NCBI GenBank assembly: GCA_016720075.1
Contig: JADJXW010000004.1
Location: forward strand, 186,001-250,000
Direction: 5' to 3'
Length of the DNA stretch: 64,000 bases
From: Pseudomonadota bacterium
GTDB taxonomy: Bacteria; Pseudomonadota; Gammaproteobacteria; Steroidobacterales; Steroidobacteraceae
Part shown: positions 17,617 to 29,512 of the stretch, in pieces
How positions within the stretch are numbered: position 1 is the first letter of the stretch
How the letters are laid out: every line of letters begins with the position of its first letter
The notes under the pieces: generated by a model
What the model was told of the DNA's origin: nothing
The model's database searches: none
Seen by the model: only the letters and a program-made list of their open reading frames with translations
Translations under genes and position numbers: made by a program

Positions 17617-18167
17617 GGACGCCTGGTTTCACCCTTGTGCTGCTGTCTGTGGCGCCCGTGCTCGCAGGTGCCCAGATGGCAGAACAGCCTGCTGACGGCC
17701 GGATCAACGTCATCTCCCTCACCAAGGTCGTCTCCAAGTCCGAGCCTCTGGACGAGTTGCAGATCGTCGGCAAGAAGCTGTACCGCATACGCATGGGCGC
17801 CATCGATGCGGAAGACAAGTTCTACGCGCTCTACAACGACCTCAACCGCGACGACGACTTCGACATCCACTGCAAGGTCGAGGCACCCACCGGAACGCTG
17901 CTGAAGGTCAGAATCTGCCGGCTCGCGCTGTACGAAAAGGCACTGGAGGAAGAGGCGCGCGCCTATCTGAGCGGAGTCGATGCCCCTCCTCCCGCCCAGC
18001 TCGTGGCGCTCTCCCGGCTCAACGAATACAGGGACAACGCACTTTCCCTGATCAACGCCAATCCGCAACTGCGCGACCTGATCCGCGAACGAGAGGCGTT
18101 CGAGAAGAAATACTGGGCTGCTCGCAAATGGGCCGCCAGACAGCCTGATCCGACCCTTCTGCCCTGA
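17613..18167 (+). CDS. Secreted protein of unknown function coupled to TPR gene
   Basis: A 184-residue protein starting at TTG 17613, overlapping the TGA of the TPR gene. GAGGAG about 9 bases upstream supports this non-ATG start. Signal peptide FTLVLLSVAPVLAGAQ, then an extended domain with ELQIVGKKLYRIRMGAIDAEDKFYALYNDLN and a DDDFDIHC stretch (Cys-containing), and a highly charged helical C-terminus (LIREREAFEKKYWAARKWAARQ). No family recognised. The overlap with the TPR gene suggests fixed stoichiometry and a shared periplasmic complex. Confidence 0.6.
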   Translation: MRTPGFTLVLLSVAPVLAGAQMAEQPADGRINVISLTKVVSKSEPLDELQIVGKKLYRIRMGAIDAEDKFYALYNDLNRDDDFDIHCKVEAPTGTLLKVRICRLALYEKALEEEARAYLSGVDAPPPAQLVALSRLNEYRDNALSLINANPQLRDLIREREAFEKKYWAARKWAARQPDPTLLP

Positions 18168-18244
18168 CCAGCCAGAGAACAGGTTCACCATACATGACAG
18201 TGAACAAGCTCCAGCAGCGCCATCTCGATCGTAATCTCCGAGGC

Positions 18245-19732
18245 CTAGCTGATGGCGGACGGCGACCTCTGGTGCCAGCGGGTCGCACGCTCGTATGCAT
18301 GGGCAAGCGACAGCACGCGCGCCTCGGCAAGCGGAGGCCCACTGATCTGCAGGCCTATTGGCATCCCCGCACGCGTGAATCCGCACGGCACGCTGATCGT
18401 GGGGATGCCGTACACGTTGAACGGCAATGTATTGCGGATCATGCCGGATTCGTCGGGCGGTGAAGCGTTCGCCGCGGCAATCGCAATGGGCGGCGCCATC
18501 GACGTTGGAGTCACGATTACATCGACCTTCTCGAAGTAAGTGCCCACGCTGTTGCGCGCGATGATCATCCGGCGCCGTGACTCGATGTACTGGGTCGACG
18601 GGATATTTGCACCCCCAAGTATTCGCTCCCGCGTGATCGGATCGTAGAGGGCACGCTTCGCCGGATCGGCAAGCAGAGCGGCGTGGTACTGGAATATCTC
18701 TGCCGAAAGCACCGCGAAAGAATCGACGCCGGGGAGCGATACATCGGCGATGCTGCGAGCAAGGCCGCCAAGCACTTCGAGCGCCGCACCCACGGCGGCA
18801 TCGATCTCCGGATCGATTGCCTGGAAGAAGGGAGTGCGCGGCACACCAATGCGCAGCCCTTTTGTGTCGGCTCCAATACCCTGTGCCATGCGCGGCAGTT
18901 CGGCGCGGAGACTTACCGGATCAAGGGGGTCGTGCCCCGCGATGGCCGTCATGACGAGCGCCGCATCCTCGACGCTGCGGGTCAGGGGCCCCACATGATC
19001 GTGCATCTCCGACAGAGGCACGATACCGCGGATGCTCGCGAGCCCGTGTGTCGCCTTGAACCCGACCACACCGCAGCAGGCAGCGGGAAAGCGGATCGAA
19101 GCGGCCGTGTCGGTGCCCAGCGCTGCCGCACACATTCGGGCGGCGACCGCAGCGGCAGAGCCACCGGATGAGCCCCCGGGCGTGTAGCCGAGATCCCAGG
19201 GATTGCGGACCGGACCATAGTGGGAGACGACGCACGTGCCACCATAGGCAAATTCATGCATGTTGAGTTTTCCAAGGAACACGGCGCCTGCGTCGCGCAG
19301 TCTCCGTACTACCGGCGCGTCTTCGGTGGGAACACGGTCGGCATACACTGCACTCGCAGCGGTAGTGCGCACACCCGCGGTGTCGATATTGTCCTTCAGC
19401 GCCACGGGAACCCCATGCAGGACTCCCCTCGAACGTCCCGATGCCATCTCTGCATCGAGAACCCGTGCCTGCGCGAGCGCCTGCTCACCTGTCACGGTGA
19501 TGTAGGCGTTGACACGGGGATTCAATCGCTCGATGCGCTCCAGGTAAGCGCGCGTGAGTTCCACGCTGGTGAGTTCGCGCGCAGCAATGCGGCGACTGGC
19601 CTCGGCAACCGTGAGTGCGGTCAGATCGGCGCCACCGCCGGTGGCTGCAGCCTTTGCGGCGCCACTTGCGAGTGCAGCGACCGCCAGCGTCCCGGCAACC
19701 ACTTCCCTCCTGCTGAACTCATCCCGCTTCAT
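18245..19732 (-). CDS. Tat-exported amidase (amidase-signature family)
   Basis: A 495-residue amidase. N-terminal twin-arginine signal (SRREVVAGTLAVAALASGA). The Ser-cisSer-Lys triad is intact: Lys in VALKDNID, cis-Ser in the glycine/serine-rich loop PGGSSGGSAAAVAA, and the nucleophile Ser in GTDTAASIRFPAACCG, where the common TGGS is TAAS. These enzymes hydrolyse amides including amino-acid amides and lactams. ATG 19732 starts the Tat signal. It is the last gene of a minus-strand set with a PLP enzyme and a secreted two-domain protein, and export places it in the periplasm. Confidence 0.85.
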   Translation of the reverse strand: MKRDEFSRREVVAGTLAVAALASGAAKAAATGGGADLTALTVAEASRRIAARELTSVELTRAYLERIERLNPRVNAYITVTGEQALAQARVLDAEMASGRSRGVLHGVPVALKDNIDTAGVRTTAASAVYADRVPTEDAPVVRRLRDAGAVFLGKLNMHEFAYGGTCVVSHYGPVRNPWDLGYTPGGSSGGSAAAVAARMCAAALGTDTAASIRFPAACCGVVGFKATHGLASIRGIVPLSEMHDHVGPLTRSVEDAALVMTAIAGHDPLDPVSLRAELPRMAQGIGADTKGLRIGVPRTPFFQAIDPEIDAAVGAALEVLGGLARSIADVSLPGVDSFAVLSAEIFQYHAALLADPAKRALYDPITRERILGGANIPSTQYIESRRRMIIARNSVGTYFEKVDVIVTPTSMAPPIAIAAANASPPDESGMIRNTLPFNVYGIPTISVPCGFTRAGMPIGLQISGPPLAEARVLSLAHAYERATRWHQRSPSAIS

Positions 19733-19778
19733 GGCACACCCCGTTCGCCCGGAGAAAGGTCGAGTTGCGATACCGAGA

Positions 19779-21098
19779 CTAGCGACCCAGGCCTGTTGCG
19801 AGCGCAGCCAGCGCCTGGTCGAGGTCTGCAATCAAGTCCGCTGCGGCTTCAATGCCGACTGAAATACGGATCATGTCGTCCGTGACCCCAAGCCGATCCC
19901 GCGTTTCCTTGGGAACGCCGGAGTGCGTGGTGCTCGCCGGGTGCGACATCAGCGTCTCGGTGCCTCCCAGGCTCACGGCAAGCTTGATGAACTGCAGGCT
20001 GTCGAGCACCCGGAAAGCCTCTGCTTCACCGCCGCGCACGTGAAATGAGAATGTGGACCCGGCGCTCAGGCACTGGCCCCTGAATACCCGCTCCCGTGGA
20101 TCCGACGGGGGCAGGAACCCCAGGTAGTTGACGTGCCGGACCTGCGGATGATCCCGCAGGAAGGTCGCAACACGCACAGCGTTGTCCGCGCTGCGCTCCA
20201 TGCGTATCGAAAGTGTTTCAAGCGACCGCAGCAGCATCCAGGCGGTGTGCGGATCGCTCTGCGTGCCCAGCGCGCTGCGCAGCGCGCGCACGGGCTGCAG
20301 CATTTCGCGCGACCCGATGACTCCGCCGGCAACCAGATCCGAATGCCCGCCTGCGTACTTGGTCAGTGAATACATGACGAGGTCGACGCCGTATGTCAGC
20401 GGTCGCTGGAAGATCGGCCCCAGGTAGGTGTTGTCCACGGCGACGGGTGGGCGGCCACCCGCCTGGCGCGCGCCGATCATCTTCGACACCTCGACCAGCA
20501 GTGAGAAATCCACGAGTCCGCTGGTAGGGTTGGCCGGCGTTTCCGCGACGATCAGCGCCACGCGACCTCCGGTCTTCTGCGCCAGAAGCAGCGCCCGCTC
20601 GGCGGCTTCGAATACGGCCGCGCGATCGCAGCCATCCTGAAACGCCACTGCGCTGATCCCGAACGCCGGCAGGGTCTTCTCGATCAAGGTCTCGGTGCCG
20701 CCGTATAGCGGCTGACTCATGAGCAGCACATCACCCGGCCGAAGATATGCCCACAGCGTCGTGGATATCGCCGACATCCCGCTCGAGAAGACGGCCGCCG
20801 CCGCACCGCCTTCCCACAGCGCCAGCCTGTCTTCGAGCACCTCGAGATTGGGATTGTTGAAACGCGAATAGACGAGCCCCGCCTGCTTGCCTTCCGGCAG
20901 CACGCGGCGCCCCGATGTGACATCGAAGAAGTCCTTGCCCTCCTGCGCCGTTTCGAACGTGAACGTGGAGGTGAGGAAAATGGGAGGCTTCAGCGCCCCT
21001 TCGGACAGAGAGGGGTCGTAGCCGTACCCCATCATCTGCGTCTCGGGAGCGAGCGTGTGCTCGCCTATCTTTCGGGTGTGATAGGTGTGCCAGGACAC
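19779..21098 (-). CDS. Cys/Met metabolism PLP enzyme (cystathionine gamma-synthase / methionine gamma-lyase family)
   Basis: A 439-residue fold-type I PLP enzyme. Phosphate-binding SSGMSAIS (105-112), the Asp that contacts the pyridine nitrogen in VDNTYLGP (Asp222) and the Schiff-base Lys247 in MYSLTKYAGGHSD. The C-terminal SLGGTETLMSHPASTTHSGVP is characteristic of the family. Which reaction it performs (C-S lyase or gamma-synthase) cannot be told from motifs. GTG 21098 has a perfect AGGAGG six bases upstream. It starts 13 bases after the secreted two-domain gene and is followed by the amidase after 46 bases. Confidence 0.85.
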   Translation of the reverse strand: MSWHTYHTRKIGEHTLAPETQMMGYGYDPSLSEGALKPPIFLTSTFTFETAQEGKDFFDVTSGRRVLPEGKQAGLVYSRFNNPNLEVLEDRLALWEGGAAAAVFSSGMSAISTTLWAYLRPGDVLLMSQPLYGGTETLIEKTLPAFGISAVAFQDGCDRAAVFEAAERALLLAQKTGGRVALIVAETPANPTSGLVDFSLLVEVSKMIGARQAGGRPPVAVDNTYLGPIFQRPLTYGVDLVMYSLTKYAGGHSDLVAGGVIGSREMLQPVRALRSALGTQSDPHTAWMLLRSLETLSIRMERSADNAVRVATFLRDHPQVRHVNYLGFLPPSDPRERVFRGQCLSAGSTFSFHVRGGEAEAFRVLDSLQFIKLAVSLGGTETLMSHPASTTHSGVPKETRDRLGVTDDMIRISVGIEAAADLIADLDQALAALATGLGR

Positions 21099-21111
21099 TG
21101 AAGCCTCCTTG

Positions 21112-22248
21112 CTACTGCTGGAACTCCGGCGTCATTTCCTTGCAGGGCTGCTTCTGGAATGGCACATCCGACAGATACATGATGTCGTAGCTCGCGTACG
21201 GGGCCGCCAGGTACACCGGGTCCGTGACGGTGTAATCGCGTCGCAGCGACACCTTCTGCGGATCGAACGTGAACCGCTCGACGATATGCATCTGCTCGCT
21301 GCTGCGCGTGGGCGGCGACAGCACGCCCGCGGCAAACCCCACGGTGTCGACGACGAGCGTATCGCCCTCCCACTGGCCGATCGAGTGGCCGGCATAGCTC
21401 GGCTTGAGGCGATCCGGATGCTTGGCCATGCCAACATGGATGCGGCGCTGGAAGTTGTACAGGCCGTACGTGATGTCGATGACCTTCTGGCCACCGACGG
21501 TCTTCTGCTCGAAGCGATTGATGGGCCAGTCTGCGGTCCAGTCGCGGATGATGCTGGTCGGCTTGCAGGCAAACCAGGGGTTGTCCTTGGGCGAGCGGCC
21601 GTCGAAGGCTGTGGCCGCTTTCTGGCCCTGTTCCGTGTACGTGACCCTTGCCCGCGGCGGCTGTGTGGCCTGAACCTGCTGCAGCGTGATCCGGCCGGCC
21701 GCGAACGCCGCCGACTGGCTCTTGGGAATCATCGATCCGTTGCCGCCACTCGGAGGAACGGTAAGCACGAGCTGCTCCACGGCCCAGTCGCCGCTGATGT
21801 TCGGCTGGCCATCGGCCAGGCGCGGCGGGCGCTTGGACGTATCGATCCCCTTCGTCTGGAACTGGTCGTTGCGATTCATCGCGGGGCCATCACCGATCTT
21901 GAAGTTCTCGATGTAGCAGGCCTTGGGATCGTCGCGGTGCGGGCGCCCTTCTATTTCGACATGCGAACCCGGCTTGAACATCTCGGTAGTCCAGCCGGAA
22001 CGCCTCAAGAGCGCGGCCGCGCGCATCTCGCAGCGCATGTGCACCTTCTTGCCACTGCCGTCGACCACGTCGAGCTCCATGTAGGAGTGAGGATTGACCA
22101 GGTTCATCTTGGTGATGGTTCCCGACCACTTCCTCATGATGTCCATCTGGAAGAGGCCGAAACCGTGGTGGGCCAGGGCTGGCGTGGCGAGGACCGCGAG
22201 GGCCGATGCGAAAACGGCCGACCGTGCGAGCTTGCGTGACATGGACAT
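21112..22248 (-). CDS. Secreted fusion: HH-type DUF6152-like domain plus WEG-motif domain
   Basis: A 378-residue protein with a signal peptide ending ATPALA, so the mature protein should begin HHGFGLFQMD. Residues about 27-125 match the small secreted proteins at 32497 and 37011 (HHSFAMFD type): NLVNPHSYMELDV, the RSGWTTEMFKPGSHVEIEG segment and a late Cys. The C-terminal half matches the separate proteins at 32889 and 35986: YAGHSIGQWEGDTLVVDTVG, SEQMHIVERF, then DPVYLAAPY. The small domain is what I know as DUF6152; the partner domain I cannot name. ATG 22248 (or 22242) follows GGGGGAG. The fusion argues that the two parts work together in the periplasm or outside the cell. Confidence 0.7.
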   Translation of the reverse strand: MSMSRKLARSAVFASALAVLATPALAHHGFGLFQMDIMRKWSGTITKMNLVNPHSYMELDVVDGSGKKVHMRCEMRAAALLRRSGWTTEMFKPGSHVEIEGRPHRDDPKACYIENFKIGDGPAMNRNDQFQTKGIDTSKRPPRLADGQPNISGDWAVEQLVLTVPPSGGNGSMIPKSQSAAFAAGRITLQQVQATQPPRARVTYTEQGQKAATAFDGRSPKDNPWFACKPTSIIRDWTADWPINRFEQKTVGGQKVIDITYGLYNFQRRIHVGMAKHPDRLKPSYAGHSIGQWEGDTLVVDTVGFAAGVLSPPTRSSEQMHIVERFTFDPQKVSLRRDYTVTDPVYLAAPYASYDIMYLSDVPFQKQPCKEMTPEFQQ

Positions 22249-22419
22249 GGAACTCCCCCGATTCAATTGTTCGTCTGGGGCAAGTATAGGGGCGTCAAAC
22301 CAGACCGGCATCCGGATATCCGCGAGGCGGCGACTGCTGCCGATGAGCCTTCTTGCGACGACCCGTCGCGTAATCCTGCAGGCACAACCCAGTCCGGTTG
22401 GTTCACGGAGGAGTCTTCC

Positions 22420-24267
22420 ATGCTTGTTTCGATGTTCCGCAAGGCGCTCGCCGCCTCCCTTATGGTCGCATTGACCGCCTGCGGAGGCGGTGACGGCGGC
22501 TCGACACCCCCTCCGAACCCACCTCCGACCCCGACCCCCACGGTCACACTGGCGCTGGGTTCGGCCTCAGGCAGCCTTACTGCGGGCAATGCGACCACGG
22601 TCACCGCGACGATCACGCGCGGCGGCGGCTTCACCGGGCCGGTCACGATCGCAGCCACGGGTGCGCCCGCAGGCGTGACGGTGACGGCCGGGACGATAGA
22701 CGCGGCTTCCACCACCCAGGTGGTGACCATCACCACCACAATCGGCGCCACTGCCGGGGTTTCCACCCTGAGCATCACGGGCACGGCGAGCGGCGTGACG
22801 ATCACGCCCGCCAGTTTCGCGCTGACCATCAACGCGGCACCGGCCCCTGGCGCCAGTATCGCGCTGAGCGCGATCACGGCGACCGTCGCCGCCGGCAACT
22901 CGACTACGGTCATGGTCGACATCACGCGCAGCAACGGCTTCACTGGACCGGTCACGATCGGAGCGACCGGTGCACCTGCTGGTGTCACCGTCACTGGGGG
23001 TACGGCCGTTGCCACGACGAATTTTCAACTCGTCACGATCGCAACGACCCCTGGCGCCGCGGTGGGTACCGTCAATATCACCATCACCGGCACCGCAGCC
23101 GGCGTGACGATCGCACCTGCTTCAATCGCGCTGACGGTCAACGCGCCACTGGTGGGTCAACTTGGCAACGTCATCATCGGTGAATCGGCCAGTGACGCTG
23201 CCCACAACATCGCGCTTTCTGCAGATGGTTCGCGGGTGGTGATCGGCGCCAAGGGCAATGATGACAACGGTACCAGAGCCGGCCATGCGCGCGTGTACCA
23301 GTACGCCAACAACAGCTGGACGCAGCTCGGCGCCGACCTGGATGGCGAGGCGGCAGAAGATGAATACGGGTACTCCGTGGCCATCAATGATGCCGGCACA
23401 CGCATCGCGGTCGGCGCCTATCTGAACGATGGCGGTGGCCTGGCCTCCGGCCATGCGCGCGTGTTCGACTGGAACGGCTCGGCCTGGATCCAGGTGGGTT
23501 CGGATATCGATGGCAGCGACAATGCTCCCGGTGCGGGCGCGACGGTTGCCATGTCGGCCAGTGGACACCGGATCGTGGTGGGCGGCCCCGGCCGTACCAC
23601 GCCCTGCGGCGAAGTTGATGTCTACGAGCTCATCAGCAATGTCTGGACGCGCGTCGGCGCACGCCTCGCCGCCTGCAATGAATACGGTACGGCGGTGACG
23701 ATGTCAGACGACGGCAATCGCATTGCGGTGGGCCAGCCCTCGGCCGCTGGTGCCGGCCTGCCGGGCACGGTGTACGTCTACGACTGGAACGGCACCAGCT
23801 GGGCACTGGTCGGCGCTGCGATCGTCGGAGAAGCCCAGACCACGGGCGGCAATCAGTTCGGTGCGTCACTGTCCATGTCCGGCGACGGCAGCATGCTGGC
23901 GATCGGCGGTACCGACAACGATGGCGGCGGCAGCAACGCCGGCCACGTCCGCGTGTATCGCCTGGTCAGTGGCAGCTGGACCCAGATCGGTGCCGATCTG
24001 GATGGCGCGGCCGCCGGCGACTTCCTTGGCACCTCCGTCGCGCTGTCCGGCAATGGCATTCGCCTGATCGCCGGTGGGCGCCAAGCGGCGCAGATGTACA
24101 CGCTGAACGGCGACACCTGGACGCCGTTGACCACGCCGACTCTCACGCCGGATCGGCAGTTCGGGGCCGGGGTTGCCCTGTCGGCCGACGGTCTCGTTGG
24201 CGCGGTGGGCGCCCTGGGAACGAACTCGGAGGGCTACGTGCGCGTCTACGCGCTGCCGGCCCCGTGA
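22420..24267 (+). CDS. Surface lipoprotein: Pro/Gly linker, two Ig-like repeats, FG-GAP-like propeller
   Basis: A 615-residue lipoprotein. The signal has lipobox ALTAC followed by GGGDGG and a Pro/Thr linker. Two beta-sandwich repeats follow (TLALGSASGSLTAGNATTVTATITRGGGFTGPVTI and SIALSAITATVAAGNSTTVMVDITRSNGFTGPVTI, each ending ITITPA/IAPAS-ALT-NA). The rest is a seven-bladed-looking series of units such as ALSADGSRVVIGAKGNDDN..GHARVYQY..SWTQLGADLDG, which resembles FG-GAP/integrin-type propeller blades. ATG 22420 has GGAGGAG upstream. Divergent from the secreted two-domain gene and directly upstream of a sigma factor and a kinase. Likely a surface adhesin or sensor; the ligand is unknown. 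Confidence 0.8.
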   Translation: MLVSMFRKALAASLMVALTACGGGDGGSTPPPNPPPTPTPTVTLALGSASGSLTAGNATTVTATITRGGGFTGPVTIAATGAPAGVTVTAGTIDAASTTQVVTITTTIGATAGVSTLSITGTASGVTITPASFALTINAAPAPGASIALSAITATVAAGNSTTVMVDITRSNGFTGPVTIGATGAPAGVTVTGGTAVATTNFQLVTIATTPGAAVGTVNITITGTAAGVTIAPASIALTVNAPLVGQLGNVIIGESASDAAHNIALSADGSRVVIGAKGNDDNGTRAGHARVYQYANNSWTQLGADLDGEAAEDEYGYSVAINDAGTRIAVGAYLNDGGGLASGHARVFDWNGSAWIQVGSDIDGSDNAPGAGATVAMSASGHRIVVGGPGRTTPCGEVDVYELISNVWTRVGARLAACNEYGTAVTMSDDGNRIAVGQPSAAGAGLPGTVYVYDWNGTSWALVGAAIVGEAQTTGGNQFGASLSMSGDGSMLAIGGTDNDGGGSNAGHVRVYRLVSGSWTQIGADLDGAAAGDFLGTSVALSGNGIRLIAGGRQAAQMYTLNGDTWTPLTTPTLTPDRQFGAGVALSADGLVGAVGALGTNSEGYVRVYALPAP

Positions 24268-24293
24268 GCCGTAGCGACCGATGCACCATAATG

Positions 24294-24327
24294 ACTCCGG
24301 CGGGCAACCGCCGGGGTCTTTCTCTTT
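24294..24327 (+). terminator. Rho-independent terminator after the lipoprotein gene
   Basis: A GC-rich hairpin with core CCGGCGG (24297-24303), loop GCAA and CCGCCGG (24308-24314), extended by three further pairs to about 10 bp, then the pyrimidine-rich run GGTCTTTCTCTTT. It lies 27 bases after the lipoprotein stop and separates it from the sigma factor. Confidence 0.75.
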
Positions 24328-24385
24328 GCGCCGCGCCACCACGACCGGATAGTCTCTTGGTGTATCCACGACCAGAACAACAAGA

Positions 24386-24961
24386 GTGCCCAGTCCGCCC
24401 TCGTCGGCTTCCGACATCACCGTCTTGCTTCAGGAACTGCGCGCCGGCGCGCCGGACGCGGCCGAACAACTGGCCGCGCGCGTCTACGATGAACTGCACC
24501 GCATCGCCGAGGGCGCAATGCGGCGCGAGCGACCCGGCCACACGCTGCAACCGACACTGCTCGTGAGCGAGGCCTTTCTGCGACTGGTAGGGGAACGGGA
24601 CACCGCCTGGCAGAACCGCGCACATTTCTTTGCCATCGCCTCACAGACGATCCGGCGCATCCTGGTGGATCACGCCCGCGCTCGTCAGCGCGTGAAGCGC
24701 GATTTCGGCATGCGCGTGACGCTCGACGAATCCGTGGCCGAGCAACCTGAGCGGTCTCTGGACCTGCTCGCACTGGATGAGGCGTTGAGTCGCCTCGAAT
24801 CCGCAGCGCCGCGTCAAGCCCGCATCGTCGAGCTGCGTTACTTCGGCGGTCTGGAGATAGACGAGACCGCCGAGGCTCTCGACATCTCGGCGGCCACGGT
24901 CAAGCGCGACTGGACCTTCGCGCGTGCGTTCCTGCTGCGCGAGCTGCAGTCAGGTTCCTGA
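24386..24961 (+). CDS. ECF-like RNA polymerase sigma factor
   Basis: A 191-residue sigma factor. Region 2 includes YDELHRIAEGAMRRERPGHTLQPTLLVSEAFLRL, and the typical HFFAIASQTIRRILVDHARARQR identifies the ECF-like group that I associate with TIGR02999. Region 4 is the helix-turn-helix IVELRYFGGLEIDETAEALDISAATVKRDW. The start is GTG 24386 without a strong ribosome-binding site. It ends 6 bases before a Ser/Thr kinase gene; in this sigma group the neighbouring kinase or anti-sigma usually controls it. No zinc-finger anti-sigma gene is present, so the kinase is the likely regulator. Confidence 0.88.
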   Translation: MPSPPSSASDITVLLQELRAGAPDAAEQLAARVYDELHRIAEGAMRRERPGHTLQPTLLVSEAFLRLVGERDTAWQNRAHFFAIASQTIRRILVDHARARQRVKRDFGMRVTLDESVAEQPERSLDLLALDEALSRLESAAPRQARIVELRYFGGLEIDETAEALDISAATVKRDWTFARAFLLRELQSGS

Positions 24962-24967
24962 TCCGCG

Positions 24968-27265
<2,298 letters not shown>

Positions 27266-27310
27266 AGCAGTCAGCAGCGCGAGCATTGGCGTTGGAAGAA
27301 AATTCGGTGC

Positions 27311-28347
27311 CTACGGAACCCTCGGTGGAGCCGGGACCGTCGATTCCGGCAACGGCCAGTTGCCATCGTACGGAGGCCAGTTCGGCACCGCGAGTCCTGC
27401 CGGCGGATAGAACATCGCCGTATACGTCGTGCGGATCTTCGCCTCATCGATCACGAACCACCAGCTGGCGGCATTGCGCGGAGTCGGCGAGCCCGGCTTG
27501 CGGATGAACACGCCGGTGGCCAGGACCACCTGCGCTTCCTCGTCAATGAGTGGCATCCGGCGCGCCGCGACCAACGCCGCGTTGAAGTTCTCGAGGCCCG
27601 CCACGCAGTCGCGGCTGCCAGCGCCGTTCTGCTGCGGACCCTGACCTCCCGCGGCCGGTGGCGGTGCCGCGCCCTGACCGGCCCGCGGCGGCGCAGGTGG
27701 CAGGAACGCGCCACCGGGCGCTGGCGAGCCATTTTCCGCGCGGCCACAGCCCTTGTGCGCGAGCGCGTTCGAACCGTCATGCGAGGTGATCGCGTCGAAG
27801 TAGCTGTCGACGATGCGCCCCAGCGTCGCGCGATCCACACGCTGCGCGGCAGGCACCGCGCTCATTCGCGGCGGATGCTGCTCGAGGTATTCGGGGTTGT
27901 GCAGGTTGGCGGGCGGGCTGCCGGGCTGCCGAGGGCCGTTCATCCCGGGATCATTCGCGCGGGCGATGTACCACTCGGCTTCGGTGAGCTTGCGATCCTC
28001 GACCCGCAGGCGGATCGTCACGATCGCAGCCTCGCTTCCCTCCATCACCGTACCGAAGAAGCCCGCCTGCCCCGTCACCGGATCGAAGTAGCGGCGCTGG
28101 ACCTTGCCGAGCGCGGTCGCGCTCTGCCAGACCCTTTGCCCTGTGGGACATTGATCGCGTTCTCGGTCTGGCGGAAACCGATGACCAGCGGCGCCTTGCC
28201 CGGATCGTGCGCGACGACCGCCGCAAGATAGCGATCGAGCATTGGACCCAGGCAGGTCCGATCACAGGCGTTCTGCGCGAGTGCGGAACTGGAGCCAGTG
28301 ATGGTCACCAGAGCGGCGCACGCCGCCCACTTCGTGAATCGTGGCAT
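27311..28347 (-). pseudogene. Secreted NTF2/SnoaL-like protein, one frameshift
   Basis: Two frames together make one protein. The 5' part from ATG 28347 has a signal peptide (WAACAALVTITGSSSALAQ) and then RTCLGPMLDRYLAAVVAHDPGKAPLV, a typical NTF2-like helix, ending at NVPQGKG. The continuation in another frame reads VWQSATALGKVQRRYFDP and then GFFGTVMEG, EAEWYIAR and a second NTF2-like unit (DSYFDAITSHDG). The break is at the GGG run (plus strand 28132-28134), where one added G would restore a single frame. Either a sequencing error or a fresh mutation. Converges with the kinase operon; function unknown but the fold often binds small hydrophobic ligands. Confidence 0.7.
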
Positions 28348-28501
28348 CGATCTCCCCCTCCAACTGGATTGTGCGTTTCGATCGGAGCCAGCATAACCCC
28401 TTGCCCCGGTTTTGTTGACAATCCATCCTCGAGCGCATGAGATCAGCGCACAGCACTGCCCGGGAGCAAGACATGCGACATCACTTCGGCAGTACCGCGA
28501 C

Positions 28502-29485
28502 TTGTCCTGCGTGCTCGCCATGACAGCAACGCTGGCCTGCGGCGCAGAGCCTGTCGTCCAGCCTGTCGGAGCCATAGGGCCGCCCGCTGGCACGGGCAAG
28601 CACCCTGCCATTGCCGAGGCCCGCGAGGATCTGCGGGCTCATACGCTTTATCACCCGCAGCAGATGCCGGAGGCTCCGTTACCCGTGTTGATCTGGGGCA
28701 ACGGGGGTTGTTCCGACAATGGACTCTCTCACAGCATCTTCCTGAGAGAGGTCGCCTCGCATGGCTACTTCATCATCGCCCTGGGCTACCCGCGTACCGA
28801 GCCCGTGGTGCGTGCGCCGAATGCCCAGGCACCTGCGCGACCACCAGCCCCACCTGCCGGCGCCGCTGCGCCAGGTGCCGGGCAGCGGCGCGGACAGATC
28901 GGCGGCGGCGGCGAACTGCCATCTGACCCGAATGAAACCGATGCGACTGTCATCGCCCAGATGAACATGGCGCTCGACTGGGCGACTGCGATGAATGAGC
29001 TGTCCAGCAGCAAACTGCAGGGCCGCCTGGACATGACCCGTGTCGCGGTTGCCGGGCACAGCTGTGGCGGGCTGCAGAGCATCAAGTTCTCGGCCGACCC
29101 GCGGATCAAGACCTCGATGATCTTCGACAGCGGCGTATACAACGTGCCGGGTGGCATGAGCCGAGTGAAGGTCAGCAAGTTCGACCTGCATTCCGTGCAC
29201 GGCCCCGTTGCCTACATCACCGGGGGGCCGACCGACCAGGCGCATCCCAATGCGATGGACGACGCGGGCCGCATCAAGCATGTACCGGTTTTCCTGGGCT
29301 GGCTGCCGGTGGGACATGGCGGCACGTTCTCCCAGCCCAATGGCGGAGACTGGGCCTCGATCGCCGTGAACTGGCTCGACTGGCAACTCAAGGGTGACGC
29401 CAGCGCCGGCAAGTGGTTCCTGGGCGCCGACTGCGGCTATTGCAGGGACGCCCGCTGGAAAGTGGAGTTCAATCCCGAGCGCTGA
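28502..29485 (+). CDS. Alpha/beta hydrolase, exported, start uncertain
   Basis: A serine hydrolase: LPVLIWGNGGCSDNG (oxyanion strand), nucleophile elbow AGHSCGG, and a late His in VGHGG. A Pro/Ala-rich insertion (PARPPAPPAGAAAPGAG) sits between strands. It resembles dienelactone-hydrolase-like or chlorophyllase-like secreted esterases. The N-terminus LSCVLAMTATLACGAEP looks like an export signal; TTG 28502 is used. However, the ATG with a good ribosome-binding site (GGGAG, ATG 28473) opens a different frame that stops after 16 codons, so a small indel near the start is possible. Confidence 0.7.
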   Translation: MSCVLAMTATLACGAEPVVQPVGAIGPPAGTGKHPAIAEAREDLRAHTLYHPQQMPEAPLPVLIWGNGGCSDNGLSHSIFLREVASHGYFIIALGYPRTEPVVRAPNAQAPARPPAPPAGAAAPGAGQRRGQIGGGGELPSDPNETDATVIAQMNMALDWATAMNELSSSKLQGRLDMTRVAVAGHSCGGLQSIKFSADPRIKTSMIFDSGVYNVPGGMSRVKVSKFDLHSVHGPVAYITGGPTDQAHPNAMDDAGRIKHVPVFLGWLPVGHGGTFSQPNGGDWASIAVNWLDWQLKGDASAGKWFLGADCGYCRDARWKVEFNPER

Positions 29486-29512
29486 GGGTCGGAAGAGTCG
29501 GGGCCTTGCGAT

